A DNA stretch of 64,000 nucleotides. Origin: Chlorobium sp. N1. Its GTDB lineage: Bacteria; Bacteroidota; Chlorobiia; Chlorobiales; Chlorobiaceae. How positions within the stretch are numbered: position 1 is the stretch's first letter; every line of letters begins with the position of its first letter. The DNA lies in the NCBI RefSeq assembly GCF_004332115.1, contig NZ_SJPA01000007.1, positions 18,501 to 82,500 on the forward strand, read 5' to 3'. This document shows, piece after piece, positions 17,651 through 28,747 of this stretch. Below the pieces are notes generated by a model that searched no databases, was not told the origin of the DNA, and worked only from the letters and a program-made list of their open reading frames with translations. The position numbers were made by a program, and so were the translations under genes.

Positions 17651-18464
17651 TGATTCGATATGGGTGTCGCAAGTTTCTCTTTATAGGTAAGGTTTTGTCG
17701 TAAAAAACAATTTAGCGGGAATCCGGGGAAATGGCAAGAGGATGGAAAAACTCTCTGCCCGACTTGCGTCTTTCAATTTTCGGCAGCTGAACCGACAGCC
17801 AATGACGGTATGGTACGGCCGGAAGGCGGCTCTCTTTTTGATCGTGTTGTCTCCATTCAGGAACAGGCAGGGGGGAGTGTGCTGAGAGCAGCCGATACCG
17901 GCTGATTGGCGGGGACGTCGTACAAGGAACCACAGGGGTGGACATCGGGCTTAATATGGCCTGCCTGCCATATTGGGCGTTATCCGTTCGTCTGAAACCC
18001 CGACCTGCTTCGGCAGAGGGTTTCCCACGGACGATCCGCTTCGTTTCCGGGCGCTTGTGCCGTTGATCCGGATCGGACCCACGGGATTCGCCGGACCCGA
18101 TCCGGCGTTTTGGATGAGCTCCGCTCCGGCCAGCTTCACATCCCCCCCTGCATCGAGCACGATCCTCCACGTCAGCGCCGCCACGGCGATCGCCGGTCCG
18201 AACGGCCACTCGGCCGCTCTGTCGATCTTCCCGAGCCTCTGCCACAGGAACTGCCAGAGCGCGGTGCCGAGCCGGGCCCACGCCACCACGTACCGTACCC
18301 CGGGGTCTGCGCCCATACGCCATGGCGGCAGATATCCTTGATTCAGCAGCCCTTCGCTTTTGCATGGAATCGGCATTGCTCAGTTGTTTATATCGATTTA
18401 TAGCGAATTATTGTTATAATGCGTTATAAGTTGATATAAATAGCCTCTTGCCGGGATTAATTTT
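17651..18464. other. Intergenic stretch with a prepilin-peptidase gene fragment and AT-rich promoter region
   Basis: No intact gene is seen. It carries the decayed peptidase fragment at 18167-18301, GC-rich inverted sequence around 18065-18105, and an AT-rich stretch (about 18380-18450) immediately before the ATPase gene that probably holds its promoter. Confidence 0.6.
18167..18301 (-). pseudogene. C-terminal fragment of a Tad prepilin peptidase gene
   Basis: On the minus strand this reads LGTALWQFLWQRLGKIDRAA then EWPFGPAIAVAALTW, almost identical to the C-terminus of the prepilin peptidase at 19723-20427 (LGTALWFLMWRRLGKIDRAA, DWPFGPAIAVAAL). The DNA is likewise closely matched over about 130 bp. 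Sequence on both sides is unrelated and no GxGD active site is present, so it is a dead duplicate of the 3' end of the gene, separated from it by the ATPase gene. Confidence 0.8.
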
Positions 18465-19646
18465 ATGGATAAAATCAGGAACCCGTTTTCACCGGGGGCC
18501 GGGGCTCCGCCGCCAGAACTTGCTGGCCGGGATGGCGTATTGGAGCAGGCGTCCGTCCTGTTCGCCCGTGTTAGGAACCAGCGAGCTGAAAAGAGTTTCA
18601 TCATGACTGGTCTTCGAGGTGTAGGCAAGACCGTGTTGCTCAATGAAATGGAGCGGATGGCCCGGACAGAGGAGTATCGCACAATATTTCTTGAGGCTTC
18701 GGATCAAAAGCCGCTTGCCGTTCTTCTCGTGCCTCAGTTGCGCTCCCTTTTGTATGATCTTGATCGTATGGCGGGTGCTGGGAAGAAGGTCCGGCGCGGG
18801 TTGGCTGTATTGAAAAGCTTTGTGGCGGCCATAAAAGTATCTTTTGGAGATATCGAGCTTGGTCTTGATATCGAGCCGGAAAAAGGTACAGCTGACAGTG
18901 GCGACCTGGAGATTGATCTTCCTGGTTTATTTATCGCCGTCGGTGAGGCTGCTGAGGAGCGGCAGGCGGCTGTAGCCATATTCATCGATGAAATTCAGTT
19001 TTTTACGAAAGCTGAACTCAATGCACTTATCATGGCCATGCATAAAATGCAGCAACGTCGGCTTCCTATTGTGCTTGTTGGCGCAGGGTTGCCGATTTTG
19101 CCCGGTTTGGCCGGTGATGCCAAGTCCTATGCCGAGCGTCTTTTCAGTTTCCCTGAAATCGGACCCCTTGACCGGGATGATGCAGTTAAAGCTCTTCAGG
19201 GGCCGGTTATGGGTGAGGGGGTGAGTTTTGAGAAATCGGCATTGAACGAGATCTTCACATGGACCAAAGGGTACCCGTATTTTCTTCAGGAATGGGGCTA
19301 TCAGGCTTGGAACCAGGCTGATGCCACGCTAATCACGCTACGTGTCGTAAAAGATTCTACCATCCATGTGGTCAATCGTCTCGATGAGAATTTTTTCAGG
19401 GTGCGTTTCGACCGGCTTACCGATGGTGAGAAACGATATCTGAGGGCAATGGCTGCTCTGGGGCAAGGGCCTTATCATACGACGGAAATTACCCGGCAGC
19501 TGGGAGTTGAACGGAGTACGGCGTTGAGTGCCGTACGTTCAAAACTTATAAAGAAGGGAATGATATACAGCCCCGCACATGGGCAGCTGAGTTTCACGGT
19601 TCCGCTTTTTGATGAGTTTATGCGACGTGCGATGCCTGTTGCATGA
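18465..19646 (+). CDS. AAA-type ATPase with C-terminal winged helix
   Basis: The 393-residue protein has Walker A GLRGVGKTVLLNEM (about residue 48) and Walker B AVAIFIDEIQF (about residue 175), then a sensor-like LPIVLVGAGLP segment. The C-terminal ~80 residues look like a winged helix (HTTEITRQLGVERSTALSAV). It belongs to the archaeal-type AAA ATPase group often found in variable regions; the precise role is unknown. Codon choice looks less GC-rich than the surrounding tad genes, and the gene sits between an intact prepilin peptidase gene and a decayed copy of its 3' end, so acquisition by insertion is likely. Confidence 0.83.
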   Translation: MDKIRNPFSPGAGAPPPELAGRDGVLEQASVLFARVRNQRAEKSFIMTGLRGVGKTVLLNEMERMARTEEYRTIFLEASDQKPLAVLLVPQLRSLLYDLDRMAGAGKKVRRGLAVLKSFVAAIKVSFGDIELGLDIEPEKGTADSGDLEIDLPGLFIAVGEAAEERQAAVAIFIDEIQFFTKAELNALIMAMHKMQQRRLPIVLVGAGLPILPGLAGDAKSYAERLFSFPEIGPLDRDDAVKALQGPVMGEGVSFEKSALNEIFTWTKGYPYFLQEWGYQAWNQADATLITLRVVKDSTIHVVNRLDENFFRVRFDRLTDGEKRYLRAMAALGQGPYHTTEITRQLGVERSTALSAVRSKLIKKGMIYSPAHGQLSFTVPLFDEFMRRAMPVA

Positions 19647-19722
19647 TTTTATAGGGGGGGGGAATACCAATGCCACTGCTGTCGGTGGATCCGATTCCAT
19701 CGGGCGCCTCATGTTCCCCGCC

Positions 19723-20427
19723 TTACAGCGCCATCATCCGGAACAGCGCCGCCACGGCGATCGCCGGTCCGAACGGCCAGTCGGCAGCTCTGTCGATCTT
19801 CCCGAGCCTCCGCCACATGAGAAACCACAGCGCGGTGCCGAGCCCGGCCCACACCACCACGTACAGTACCCCGTAGAGTCCAAGCCAGGCCCCGAGCGTC
19901 CCGAGCAGCTTGATGTCCCCTCCGCCGACTCCCGTCTCCCCCCTGAACCGGCGGTAGAGCTCCCCGAGACCTCCTACGAACCCCGCCGCCAGTGCGGCCG
20001 ATGCGGCTGCTGCCGCCAGACCCTGCCCGGTGAGCCCGAGGTGGCTCGAGAGGAGGCCCCCCGCCCCCAGCGGCAGGACCACCGCGTTCGGCAGCATGGT
20101 GGTGTCCCAGTCGATGAGGGCGAGCAGGAGCAGCGTGCCGGAGAAGAGCGCGAGCGCGAGCGCCTCCTGTGGCGTCGCGGCGATCCACGCGCAGCGCACC
20201 GAGAGGAGCGCGGCGGCGACGGGTACCCAGATCTTCCGGGCCGGCGGCACGGGAGCGGCGATGCCGCCGCCGGGGCCGATCCACCCTTCAGGGGAGGCGC
20301 CCGTTCGCTCGAGCCGCCGGGCGGGTATCCGACGCGCGAGCGGGACGAGGGCGATGCCCGCCAGCAGGCCCATCGCCGCCCAGAGCGGGAGGAGCACGAG
20401 GCGGGGGAGGGGGAGTTCGGGGGTCAT
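19723..20427 (-). CDS. tadV: Tad prepilin peptidase (CpaA/TadV), leftward operon
   Basis: The 234-residue membrane protein is an aspartic A24 prepilin peptidase. The first catalytic aspartate is in LALIDWDTTMLPN and the second in the GxGD motif TGVGGGDIKLLG. It should cleave the leader of the Flp pilin and of TadE/TadG pseudopilins at the inner membrane. ATG 20427 overlaps the tadC stop by four bases (ATGA). It is the last gene of the leftward tad operon. The 231-residue paralogue is at 38238-38933, and a decayed copy of this gene's 3' end lies at 18167-18301. Confidence 0.9.
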   Translation of the reverse strand: MTPELPLPRLVLLPLWAAMGLLAGIALVPLARRIPARRLERTGASPEGWIGPGGGIAAPVPPARKIWVPVAAALLSVRCAWIAATPQEALALALFSGTLLLLALIDWDTTMLPNAVVLPLGAGGLLSSHLGLTGQGLAAAAASAALAAGFVGGLGELYRRFRGETGVGGGDIKLLGTLGAWLGLYGVLYVVVWAGLGTALWFLMWRRLGKIDRAADWPFGPAIAVAALFRMMAL

Positions 20428-21353
20428 CTCTGCAGCGCCTCCAGCATCTGGATCATCGCCGGGCCTAGGAGCACGAGCATGAGGGTGGGGAAGATGAAGA
20501 GGATGAGCGGCAGGACCATCTTCACCGGGATCTTGGCGGCCAGCTCTTCGGCGCGCTGGGTGCGGCGGGTGCGCATCATCTCGGCGTGCACGCGGAGCGA
20601 CTCGCCGAGGCTCGTGCCGAAACGGTCGGCCTGCACGAGCATGGAGACCAGGTCGTCGAGGTCCTCGAGGTTCGAGCGCAGCGCCAGGTTCCTGAGGGCG
20701 TCGATCCGGCTCGCCCCGGCGCGCATCTCGATGGAGGCCAGGTAGAACTCCCCGGCGAGCTCCGGGCAGCTCGCGGCCATCTCGCGGGATATGCGCGAGA
20801 TCGCCGAGTCGATGCCCATGCCCGACTCGGTGCAGGTCACCATGAGGTCGATCATGTCGGGGAGCGTGTCGCGCATCTTTCCGCTCCGGCGGGAGGTGAG
20901 GAGGCGGAGCGCCGTTTCGGGGAGGTAGTAGCCGAGGGCGGCGGTCACGACGACGAGCATGAGGATCCGCATGGCGGGGATGTGGGGGTGGCCGACATAC
21001 AGGAGCAGCCCGAGCCCCAGCGGCAGCGCCAGCGTGAGCAGGCTCTTCAGGGCGTAGTAGTAGAGCGGGGCGCTCTTCTGGCGGATGCCCGCCCGGAGGA
21101 AACGGAGCCGGACGGCGGAGTCCTGCCACCCCTCCTCGGGCAGCGAGAGGCGCGAGAGGGCGGTGACGAGGGCGGTGACCCTGTCGCTCCGGGCGCCCTC
21201 TGCGAGGGAGCGCTCCCCCGGGCTGCCGGGCCTCATCGCCTCGATGCGTTCCCTGAGGGCGCCTTCTCTCCTCCAGTGCCGGGCGAGGAAGACCAGCGAG
21301 GCGGCGGCGGCTCCCGTGAGGAGGACGGAGAGGATCTGCAGTGCGGTTTCCAT
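20424..21353 (-). CDS. tadC: Tad inner-membrane platform protein TadC
   Basis: The 309-residue type II secretion F-family protein has an N-terminal membrane segment, two central ones and a C-terminal one. The F-domain core is seen in LPDMIDLMVTCTESGMGID and LVQADRFGTSLGESLRVHA. With TadB it forms the inner-membrane platform driven by the CpaF ATPase during Flp pilus assembly. It follows tadB by five bases and overlaps the peptidase gene by four. The paralogue at 37290-38225 has the same core motifs. Confidence 0.93.
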   Translation of the reverse strand: METALQILSVLLTGAAAASLVFLARHWRREGALRERIEAMRPGSPGERSLAEGARSDRVTALVTALSRLSLPEEGWQDSAVRLRFLRAGIRQKSAPLYYYALKSLLTLALPLGLGLLLYVGHPHIPAMRILMLVVVTAALGYYLPETALRLLTSRRSGKMRDTLPDMIDLMVTCTESGMGIDSAISRISREMAASCPELAGEFYLASIEMRAGASRIDALRNLALRSNLEDLDDLVSMLVQADRFGTSLGESLRVHAEMMRTRRTQRAEELAAKIPVKMVLPLILFIFPTLMLVLLGPAMIQMLEALQR

Positions 21354-21358
21354 CGGCC

Positions 21359-22323
21359 TTACACCTTGATCTGTACGATGCGGTTGAGCAGAAAGAACCC
21401 CACGCTCATGAGCCCCCCGCCGATGAGGAGCAGGGTGCGGCCTTGTTCGGTGGTCCAGAGCAGCGAGACGTAGCCGGGGTTGATGAGCATGAGGATGGCG
21501 GCGAGCGCGAAGGGCATGCTGCCGAGCACCCAGCCGGAGGCCCGCCCTTCGCTCGAGAGGGTGCGGACCTTGCCGCGCAGCTTGATGCGCTCGCGGATGG
21601 TCCCGGAGAGCCCTTCGAGCAGCTCGGTGAGGTTGCCTCCGGTCTCGTGCTGGATGACGAGCGAGATGACGAAGAAGCGCACGTCGCTCGAGGGAATGCG
21701 CAGGCCGAGCTCCGTGATGGCCTCCCTGAAGGGGATGCCGAAACCGATCTCGTCGAAAACGGTCTTGAACTCCTCGCCTATCGGGTTCGGGAACTCCCGG
21801 CCGACCATGCCGATGGCCGAGGTGAGGCTGTGGCCCGCGTGCAGGGCCCGCGTGACGTAGTCGAGCGCTTCGGGGAGCTTTGCCGAGAAGAGGGCGAGTC
21901 GCCGCTCCGCCCTTCGCCGGAGCCAGAGGAGGGGCAGGGCGCCGGTCGCCGTCGACGCCGCAAGGAGCGGCAGCGGGCCGCTGCCGCGCATGAGCCCGAG
22001 CAGGAGGACCGAGAGAAAGAGCGCGAGCATGAGCAGGAGGAGCTTGCCGGCCGTGAGTCGGCTGCGGGCCCGCTGTATCAGCGCTTCGAGATTCCTGAAC
22101 GCGGCCGAGCGTTCGTGCAGCAGGATTTCCAGCTCATGCTCCCCGAGGGCGCGCTTTCTTCCCGTCTCCTTCGCCACTCCGGCCTGCACCTCGCTCCGGA
22201 TGCTCTCGATGCGCCGGTGGCGGGCATGGCCGCGCCGGTCGAAGAAGTGCGCCCACACGCCGTAGGCGACGAGCATCAGGAGCACGACCCAGAGGAAGAC
22301 GAGGATGGAGAGAAGGGTCGGGT

Positions 22324-22327
<4 letters not shown>
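21359..22327 (-). CDS. tadB: Tad inner-membrane platform protein TadB
   Basis: The 322-residue F-family protein carries KLPEALDYVTRALHAGHSL and IGFGIPFREAITELG, then VIQHETGGNLTELLEGLS, the typical TadB core, with membrane segments at both ends. ATG 22327 was chosen because it overlaps the cpaF stop codon by four bases (ATGA); the much longer open frame upstream is a shadow of cpaF. It partners TadC in the pilus assembly platform. Confidence 0.93.
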
Positions 22328-23768
<1,441 letters not shown>

Positions 23769-23793
<25 letters not shown>

Positions 23794-24914
23794 GGCGATG
23801 GCTGTTTTGGTGCGTTGCCGGTGAGTTCCGCGGCCCAGTCCAGGAATGCGCGGGAGAGCTTCGAGCGGGGGAGCAGCTCGACGAAGGGCCGGCCGGCCAG
23901 GAGCGATTCCTGCACGGCGCCGTGGTCCGAGGGGAAGCGGCGGCCGACCGGCCGCTGCACCACCGATTCGATCTCCGGGCAGGTGACGCGCGCCTCTGCG
24001 TCGGCGCGGTTGAGGATGATGTCGATCTGCGAAATGGGTTTCTCGAACGCTTTCCAGAGGTTGAGCAGGAGGCCCGCCCTCCTCAGCGAGGGGAGCGAGG
24101 GGGTGGTGACGACCAGGAGGTCGTCGAGGTGCTCGAGCACCTGGATCCCGACCCGGTCGAGCGAGCTGCCGAGGTCGATCAGGACGAAGTCGTAGAAGCA
24201 GGTGGCCACCTGGATCAGCTCGCCGACACGCTCGGGTTCGACGGCGACGGTCTTCTCGAAGGTGGAGGGCGAGGGTATGAGGTCGAGCGTCTCCGAGAGC
24301 CGGTGCACCATGCTCTCGAGCAGCGACTGGTCGAGCCGGTCGCTCTCTTTCGAGATGTCGGCCAGGTCCTTGGGGTGTTTCTCGGCGGTGAGGTACATGT
24401 CGAGGTCCCCGAAGGGCAGCGAGACGTCGATGGCAAGCACCCTCGTCCGGGGCTGTTCCGAGAGCGCGGAGGCGAGGTTGGCCGTCGTGCAGGAGCTGCC
24501 GTCCCCGCCCTTCGAGGAGACGAACCCCAGCACTCTGCCCGGGCAGGCTCCGGAGCCTTTCGTGCGGAGCTCGGCGCGCTCGACTACCGTTCCTATCGTC
24601 GCCGGCAGGTCGTCGGCGACGACCTCGCGCACGCCTGCCTGCATGAGCTGCAGGAGCAGCTCGGGCCCCGTCTGGGGGTGGAGGACGACGACGGCCGCCT
24701 GGGGCAGCGTGATGCAGAGCTTCTCGACCGCCTGCCGGAATCGGATCTCCGAGGGGTCGAATCCTTTCAGGAAGACCAGGTCCGGCTTGCGGGAGGAGAG
24801 CTGGCGCAGCATGGCGCCCGCCTCGCCTGTCAGCCGGACGAGCTGGTGGCGGCTCTCCATGAAGGGGGCGTCGGGGATGTCCCAGGGTTCGGGGGAGTAG
24901 AGGGCGATCTTCAT
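23769..24914 (-). CDS. cpaE: Tad pilus localisation ATPase CpaE/TadZ
   Basis: The 381-residue protein has an N-terminal receiver-like region (about 1-120; PDLVFLKGFDPSEI) and a ParA/MinD-like ATPase domain with the deviant Walker A SSKGGDGSSCTT (about residue 142) and VLAIDVSLPFGDLD. Such TadZ/CpaE proteins place the pilus machine at a site in the cell. The last Walker position is altered (GGDGSS rather than GGVGKT), as in many TadZ proteins. It precedes cpaF with a 25-bp overlap. Confidence 0.92.
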
Positions 24915-24920
24915 GGTCTG

Positions 24921-25958
24921 TTATTGGACGAGTATGGGTGGAGTGCGGGCGCCGTAATCGATGCCCTCGCCGCTGCCCGGATCCAGGCCCGCAAACATGG
25001 CCATGTCGATGAAATGGCCGGTGATGTACTTGCCGCCCTGGTTGAATCCGTCGATATGGAAGCCGGCGATGGCGACGATGGGTTCGAACGAGTCGGTATC
25101 GACCTCTTCGACGACGAATATGGCGACATCGGTGCCGACAGGAACCTCGCTGTAGAGCGTGGCCTTTGCTCCCGGCTGGATATAGGTGTCATCGCCGATC
25201 GAGAGCGCCGTCGTATTGCCTCTTTCGATGAGATCGCGCATGAAGGGGACGTCGGGATTCTTCTGGTCGGACTGGAAGGTGGTCCACTGGCCGGAGAGCA
25301 CGTCCTGGCCGTCGAAGGTGTAGACGGAGCCGAGCCTGATGGAGGGCGCTTCGCCGTCCGCGTCGAGGACTGGAGAGCCGCTGAGGGTGTCCCAGTAGTG
25401 GTCGAGCATCTTCTTGCCGATGACGAAGGGGAAGAGGCCGGAGCCGCCGGCGGGAGCCGCGATTACGGCAACGGCTTCGGCCCGGACCTCGGAATCGGCG
25501 ATGTCGAGGATGGGGGCGAAGAAGAGGGGGAGGGGACCTCCGTTCCGGCCTTCGGCCAGCGATATCCTCGCCCGGACCGCCGGCACGTCTCCCGCCGCGG
25601 CCGCACCGTGCAGCCCGAGCGATGGGTCCGGGATGTTCCAGTAGCCGGTCTCGATCTCGGCGTCGAGGATTGCTTCGCCGTTGGCGACGTTCCTTCGCGC
25701 AAACTCGAGCGCCACGGTCTCGGCCGCCGTCCAGTTGTAGGGGTCGCCGCCCGGGTCGTCGAGCGAGCGGGCGCCGGCCATCGCCGCCGCGTCGGCTGCG
25801 TTCTGCAGTTCGATCCTCGTCAGTTGCACGCGCGCCAGGTCGACCGCCAGTGCGGCAAAACCCAGCAGCACGGGGAGGAAGAGCGCGAAGAGCAGGGCGG
25901 CCGAACCCCGCTGGTTCTCGAGCTGGCTGTGCCTGCAGCGCGGCGCATTCATGCTCAT
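24921..25958 (-). CDS. tadG: TadG-like pseudopilin-associated protein
   Basis: The 345-residue protein begins with a short basic leader and the TadG/TadE-type hydrophobic segment RGSAALLFALFLPVLLGFA, followed by VDLARVQLTRIELQNAADA, the Flp/Tad 'TadG N-terminal' signature. The remainder is a long periplasmic region. It probably contributes to pilus assembly or envelope anchoring. It overlaps tadE by four bases and lies six bases before cpaE. The paralogue at 32664-33701 has the same length. Confidence 0.85.
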   Translation of the reverse strand: MSMNAPRCRHSQLENQRGSAALLFALFLPVLLGFAALAVDLARVQLTRIELQNAADAAAMAGARSLDDPGGDPYNWTAAETVALEFARRNVANGEAILDAEIETGYWNIPDPSLGLHGAAAAGDVPAVRARISLAEGRNGGPLPLFFAPILDIADSEVRAEAVAVIAAPAGGSGLFPFVIGKKMLDHYWDTLSGSPVLDADGEAPSIRLGSVYTFDGQDVLSGQWTTFQSDQKNPDVPFMRDLIERGNTTALSIGDDTYIQPGAKATLYSEVPVGTDVAIFVVEEVDTDSFEPIVAIAGFHIDGFNQGGKYITGHFIDMAMFAGLDPGSGEGIDYGARTPPILVQ

Positions 25959-26356
25959 TCTATCCTCATGCTGGTTCGCGAGGAGATCTGCATGTCTCCG
26001 AACAGGTAGATCCCGGTGTAGGTGCCGCTGACCTCCACGGTCAGGATGTCGCCAGAGACGGTGGATGTGGCCGAGGGCGTCATGGTGCCTCCGAACGAGA
26101 TCAGGTTCTGCCGGCAGAGCTCGAGAGCGGCGGCGTTGGCGCTGCCCGTGATGCCGGCCTCCGTCCTTCCGGCCACGTAGCGGATGCCGGTGCGGGCGCC
26201 CTCGCGGCTCGCCATGGTAAGCACGGTCTTGTCGTAGAGGGCCACCGAAACGGTCACCATGCCGAACGCGAGCAGGAGGAAGAGGGGCAGGATGAGCGCG
26301 AACTCGACGATTACGCTGCCCTTCTCACGGCGGCACTGTTCTTCGGGCGCGTTCAT
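25955..26356 (-). CDS. tadE: TadE-like minor pseudopilin
   Basis: The 133-residue protein has a charged leader, then KGSVIVEFALILPLFLLLAF, the TadE signature with the Glu that follows a likely prepilin peptidase cleavage site. The rest is a small periplasmic domain (TMASREGARTGIRYVAG). TadE-type pseudopilins are processed by the Tad prepilin peptidase and are needed for pilus formation. Both ends overlap neighbours by four bases. Confidence 0.9.
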   Translation of the reverse strand: MNAPEEQCRREKGSVIVEFALILPLFLLLAFGMVTVSVALYDKTVLTMASREGARTGIRYVAGRTEAGITGSANAAALELCRQNLISFGGTMTPSATSTVSGDILTVEVSGTYTGIYLFGDMQISSRTSMRIE

Positions 26357-27756
26357 TCCTTCTCCCTGGTCCCCTCGAGCTTTCCTTCGAGGAGCAGTTC
26401 GTTTGCTGTGGGCGCCGTGAAACGGTCGGTGGGGAGCTCCGGCTTTTCGCCGCTGGCCGCGACCAGCGTCGGGCGCACGACGACGAGGAGCTCCGTCGTC
26501 TCGGAGCTGGTTTCGGTGTGGCGGAAGAGCGCGCCGAGCAGCGGGATCTGGCCGAGCAGCGGCAGGGACCGCTTGATTTCGGTGAGGTTGTCGCGGAGCA
26601 GGCCTCCGATGACGAGGTTCTCGCCCTCCTTCATCTGGACGGTGGTCGAGGCGTAGCTGGTCTTGAAGGAGGGGAGGGTCGAGGTGGTGCCGGCCGTGAC
26701 GGCCTCCTGCAGCGGTTCGGAGACCTCCGGGGCGACCTTCAGCCAGATGCGCCCGCCCTCGAGCACCTTCGGGGTGAAGCGCAGCCCCACGCCGTAGCTG
26801 CGCTCGACGTAGTCGACCGCGCCGGTGCCGGTGGCCGTCGGCGTATAGACCTTGCCGCCGACGAGGAAGTACCCCTCCTCGCCGCTCATGGCGACTATGG
26901 TCGGTTCGGCGAGGATCTTGATCGCCCCCTCCTTCTTCTCGGCGTCGAGCCTGAGCTCGTTGCCGACTGCTCCGGTGGAGGTGGCGGTGGCGTTGAAGAG
27001 CATGTCGACGGTGGCGCTGCTGACGAATCCCGTCATGATGCTTCCCCGGGTGCCGCCGTGGTTCTGGGCCCAGCTGAGCCCGAGGGATTCGATATGGCTT
27101 TTGGATACCTCGGCGATGCGCACCTCGAGCCGCACCTGTTGCGGGTTGCGGATCCTGAGGAGGTTGACCACCCCTTTCATGGCCTGGGGTTCGGTCGCGC
27201 CGGAGCCTGTCGTTGCGGCCGCCGCAGGATCAGTACCGGCGGCGTCGCTCCGGGTGAGGGATGCTTCGGGGCTGGGGTCGGGAGCCCTGCCGCCGAGCCA
27301 GGTGCGTACGATCCTCCGGACGGTCTCCGCGGCAAGGGCGTCGGAGACCGAGCCGGAGACGACGATGGTGGGTCCTGAGGTGACGACTTTGATGTCGCGC
27401 TCTTCGGGGAGTACCGTGCGGAGCAGCCGCCTGAGGGGGGCGACGTTGCGGCTTACCTCGAGCGGCCTTGTCGAGACGCGTCCTCCCGTCTCCCAGAGGA
27501 TCAGGTTGGTCGATCCGCTCTTCTTGCCGAGGAGGTAGAGCTCCGAGGGCCTGAGCATGATGAAGTCGGCGATGTCAGGGTCGCCGACGGCGACGCGCTC
27601 GACCGGGCGGTCGAGCCGGTAGACCCTCGACTCGCCGGCCGGAACCCGGTAGAGGGCGGGCGCGGCGGCGGAGGCGGCGGGCAGGAAGAGGGCGAATGCG
27701 AGGAGTGCGGCCGTGCGCCGCCGCGCGCGTTCGGGGGGGGCGGGGCATTTCTTCAT
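26353..27756 (-). CDS. cpaC: Tad outer-membrane secretin CpaC/RcpA
   Basis: The 467-residue protein has a signal peptide, an N-terminal BON/N0-like region (YRLDRPVERVAVGDPDIADF), a linker and the secretin C-domain with ILAEPTIVAMSGEEGYFLVG and VQMKEGENLVIGGLLRDNL. It forms the outer-membrane channel for the Flp pilus. ATG 27756 removes 20 residues of spurious upstream frame and overlaps the cpaB stop by four bases. The Ala/Thr-rich stretch near residues 180-205 is variable between the two paralogues. Confidence 0.93.
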   Translation of the reverse strand: MKKCPAPPERARRRTAALLAFALFLPAASAAAPALYRVPAGESRVYRLDRPVERVAVGDPDIADFIMLRPSELYLLGKKSGSTNLILWETGGRVSTRPLEVSRNVAPLRRLLRTVLPEERDIKVVTSGPTIVVSGSVSDALAAETVRRIVRTWLGGRAPDPSPEASLTRSDAAGTDPAAAATTGSGATEPQAMKGVVNLLRIRNPQQVRLEVRIAEVSKSHIESLGLSWAQNHGGTRGSIMTGFVSSATVDMLFNATATSTGAVGNELRLDAEKKEGAIKILAEPTIVAMSGEEGYFLVGGKVYTPTATGTGAVDYVERSYGVGLRFTPKVLEGGRIWLKVAPEVSEPLQEAVTAGTTSTLPSFKTSYASTTVQMKEGENLVIGGLLRDNLTEIKRSLPLLGQIPLLGALFRHTETSSETTELLVVVRPTLVAASGEKPELPTDRFTAPTANELLLEGKLEGTREKE

Positions 27757-28541
27757 GGCGCGGGGGTGTGTGCTGGTTTGCGGCCTATGCCGCGGATCTC
27801 CTCGGGCGAGTACCATCCCTGAGCGAATCCGGCAGGCGCCGTGGAGGCTTCTGTGCTCGAGATGATGTCGCCGAGGCGTACGCCCGACGAGCGGACATTG
27901 CCGGCGTCGAGTTCGTTGCGCAGCACGAGCGAGAGCTTTCCTATGCTTCGGGCGAGGTCCAGCTTCTCGGATTCGCGCGGGGTGAGTTCGAGCGTGACGG
28001 CCTTGACCACTTTGGGCTTGTCGGGCTCGGCCGTGGTCTCCTGGGCCGCGGCGAGCACCTTCACCCTCGAGAGTACGATCCGTGCGAAAGGCTTGCGGTT
28101 TTCATCCCTGCCCCGGACGAGCACGTCGACGTAGCTGCCCGGCAGGGCGAAGCCCGCCACGGCGACCACGTCGTTGACGCGGACCGTGATGGCCCGCTTG
28201 CCTTCGGGAATGATGGATGAGAGTCCGCCGGTGGCCTCCTTCGGGGCGAGCTTGCAGGGGAGGACGGGTTCACCGGTGGCGATGGAGGCGCGGGCGATGC
28301 GGCCCACGATCTCTTTGGTGTTCGAGAAGGCCCCCTCGGGAACTTCGGACTCGGGCCAGCGTGCGGCTTTGACCTGGGGCGCCTCAATGGCTTTGCCGGC
28401 TTCGATGGGCCGGGCCGCGACGACGACGCTCGGTCCCGTGGCTCGGGCGTCGTCCTTCGTGGAGCCCACCCAGCGGGCGGCGACGACTGAGGCCATCGCC
28501 CCCACCGTGAGGGCGATGGCTGCGTAGACTGGCAGTTTCAC
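27753..28541 (-). CDS. cpaB: Flp pilus assembly protein CpaB/RcpC
   Basis: The 262-residue protein has an N-terminal membrane anchor, an SAF-like domain (VVAARPIEAGKAIEAPQVKA, then IIPEGKRAITVRVNDV, GFALPGSYVDVLV), and ends with a region LGDIISSTEAS. CpaB/RcpC proteins are periplasmic parts of the Tad machine that may contact the secretin and peptidoglycan. It is second in the operon after flp and overlaps cpaC by four bases. Confidence 0.9.
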   Translation of the reverse strand: MKLPVYAAIALTVGAMASVVAARWVGSTKDDARATGPSVVVAARPIEAGKAIEAPQVKAARWPESEVPEGAFSNTKEIVGRIARASIATGEPVLPCKLAPKEATGGLSSIIPEGKRAITVRVNDVVAVAGFALPGSYVDVLVRGRDENRKPFARIVLSRVKVLAAAQETTAEPDKPKVVKAVTLELTPRESEKLDLARSIGKLSLVLRNELDAGNVRSSGVRLGDIISSTEASTAPAGFAQGWYSPEEIRGIGRKPAHTPAP

Positions 28542-28561
28542 TGTAATGGGGGTTCGAGAGT

Positions 28562-28747
28562 TCAGCTGCCGGACGTGGCACCGCTGAGGGCGGTGGTGAT
28601 GTCGGTGAAGATCGCGACTAGCTGGTCGCCGACGGTGGTCAGCGTAGCGATCACGACGACCGCGACGAGGGCCGCGATGAGGGCGTACTCGATCATGGTC
28701 ACGCCTTTTTCCTGTTGTTGCTGCTGCTGCATGGTGGGGGTCAGCAT
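28562..28747 (-). CDS. flp: Flp-type pilin, leftward operon
   Basis: The 61-residue prepilin has a Gln-rich leader (QQQQQQ) and the Flp cleavage region EKGVTMIEYALIAALV; the Tad prepilin peptidase should cut between Gly and Val. The mature pilin is one hydrophobic helix with a short Gly/Ser-rich tail. A GAGGTGA ribosome site precedes the ATG. It is the first gene of the leftward tad operon; the CAG-rich DNA encoding the glutamines could vary in length. Confidence 0.92.
   Translation of the reverse strand: MLTPTMQQQQQQEKGVTMIEYALIAALVAVVVIATLTTVGDQLVAIFTDITTALSGATSGS

Noticed and set aside
18422..18445. ModE-like element upstream of the AAA ATPase gene
   Set aside because: CGTTATAA is a good half-site, but the second half AAATAGCC is weak and the surrounding DNA is AT-rich, so a chance match is likely.
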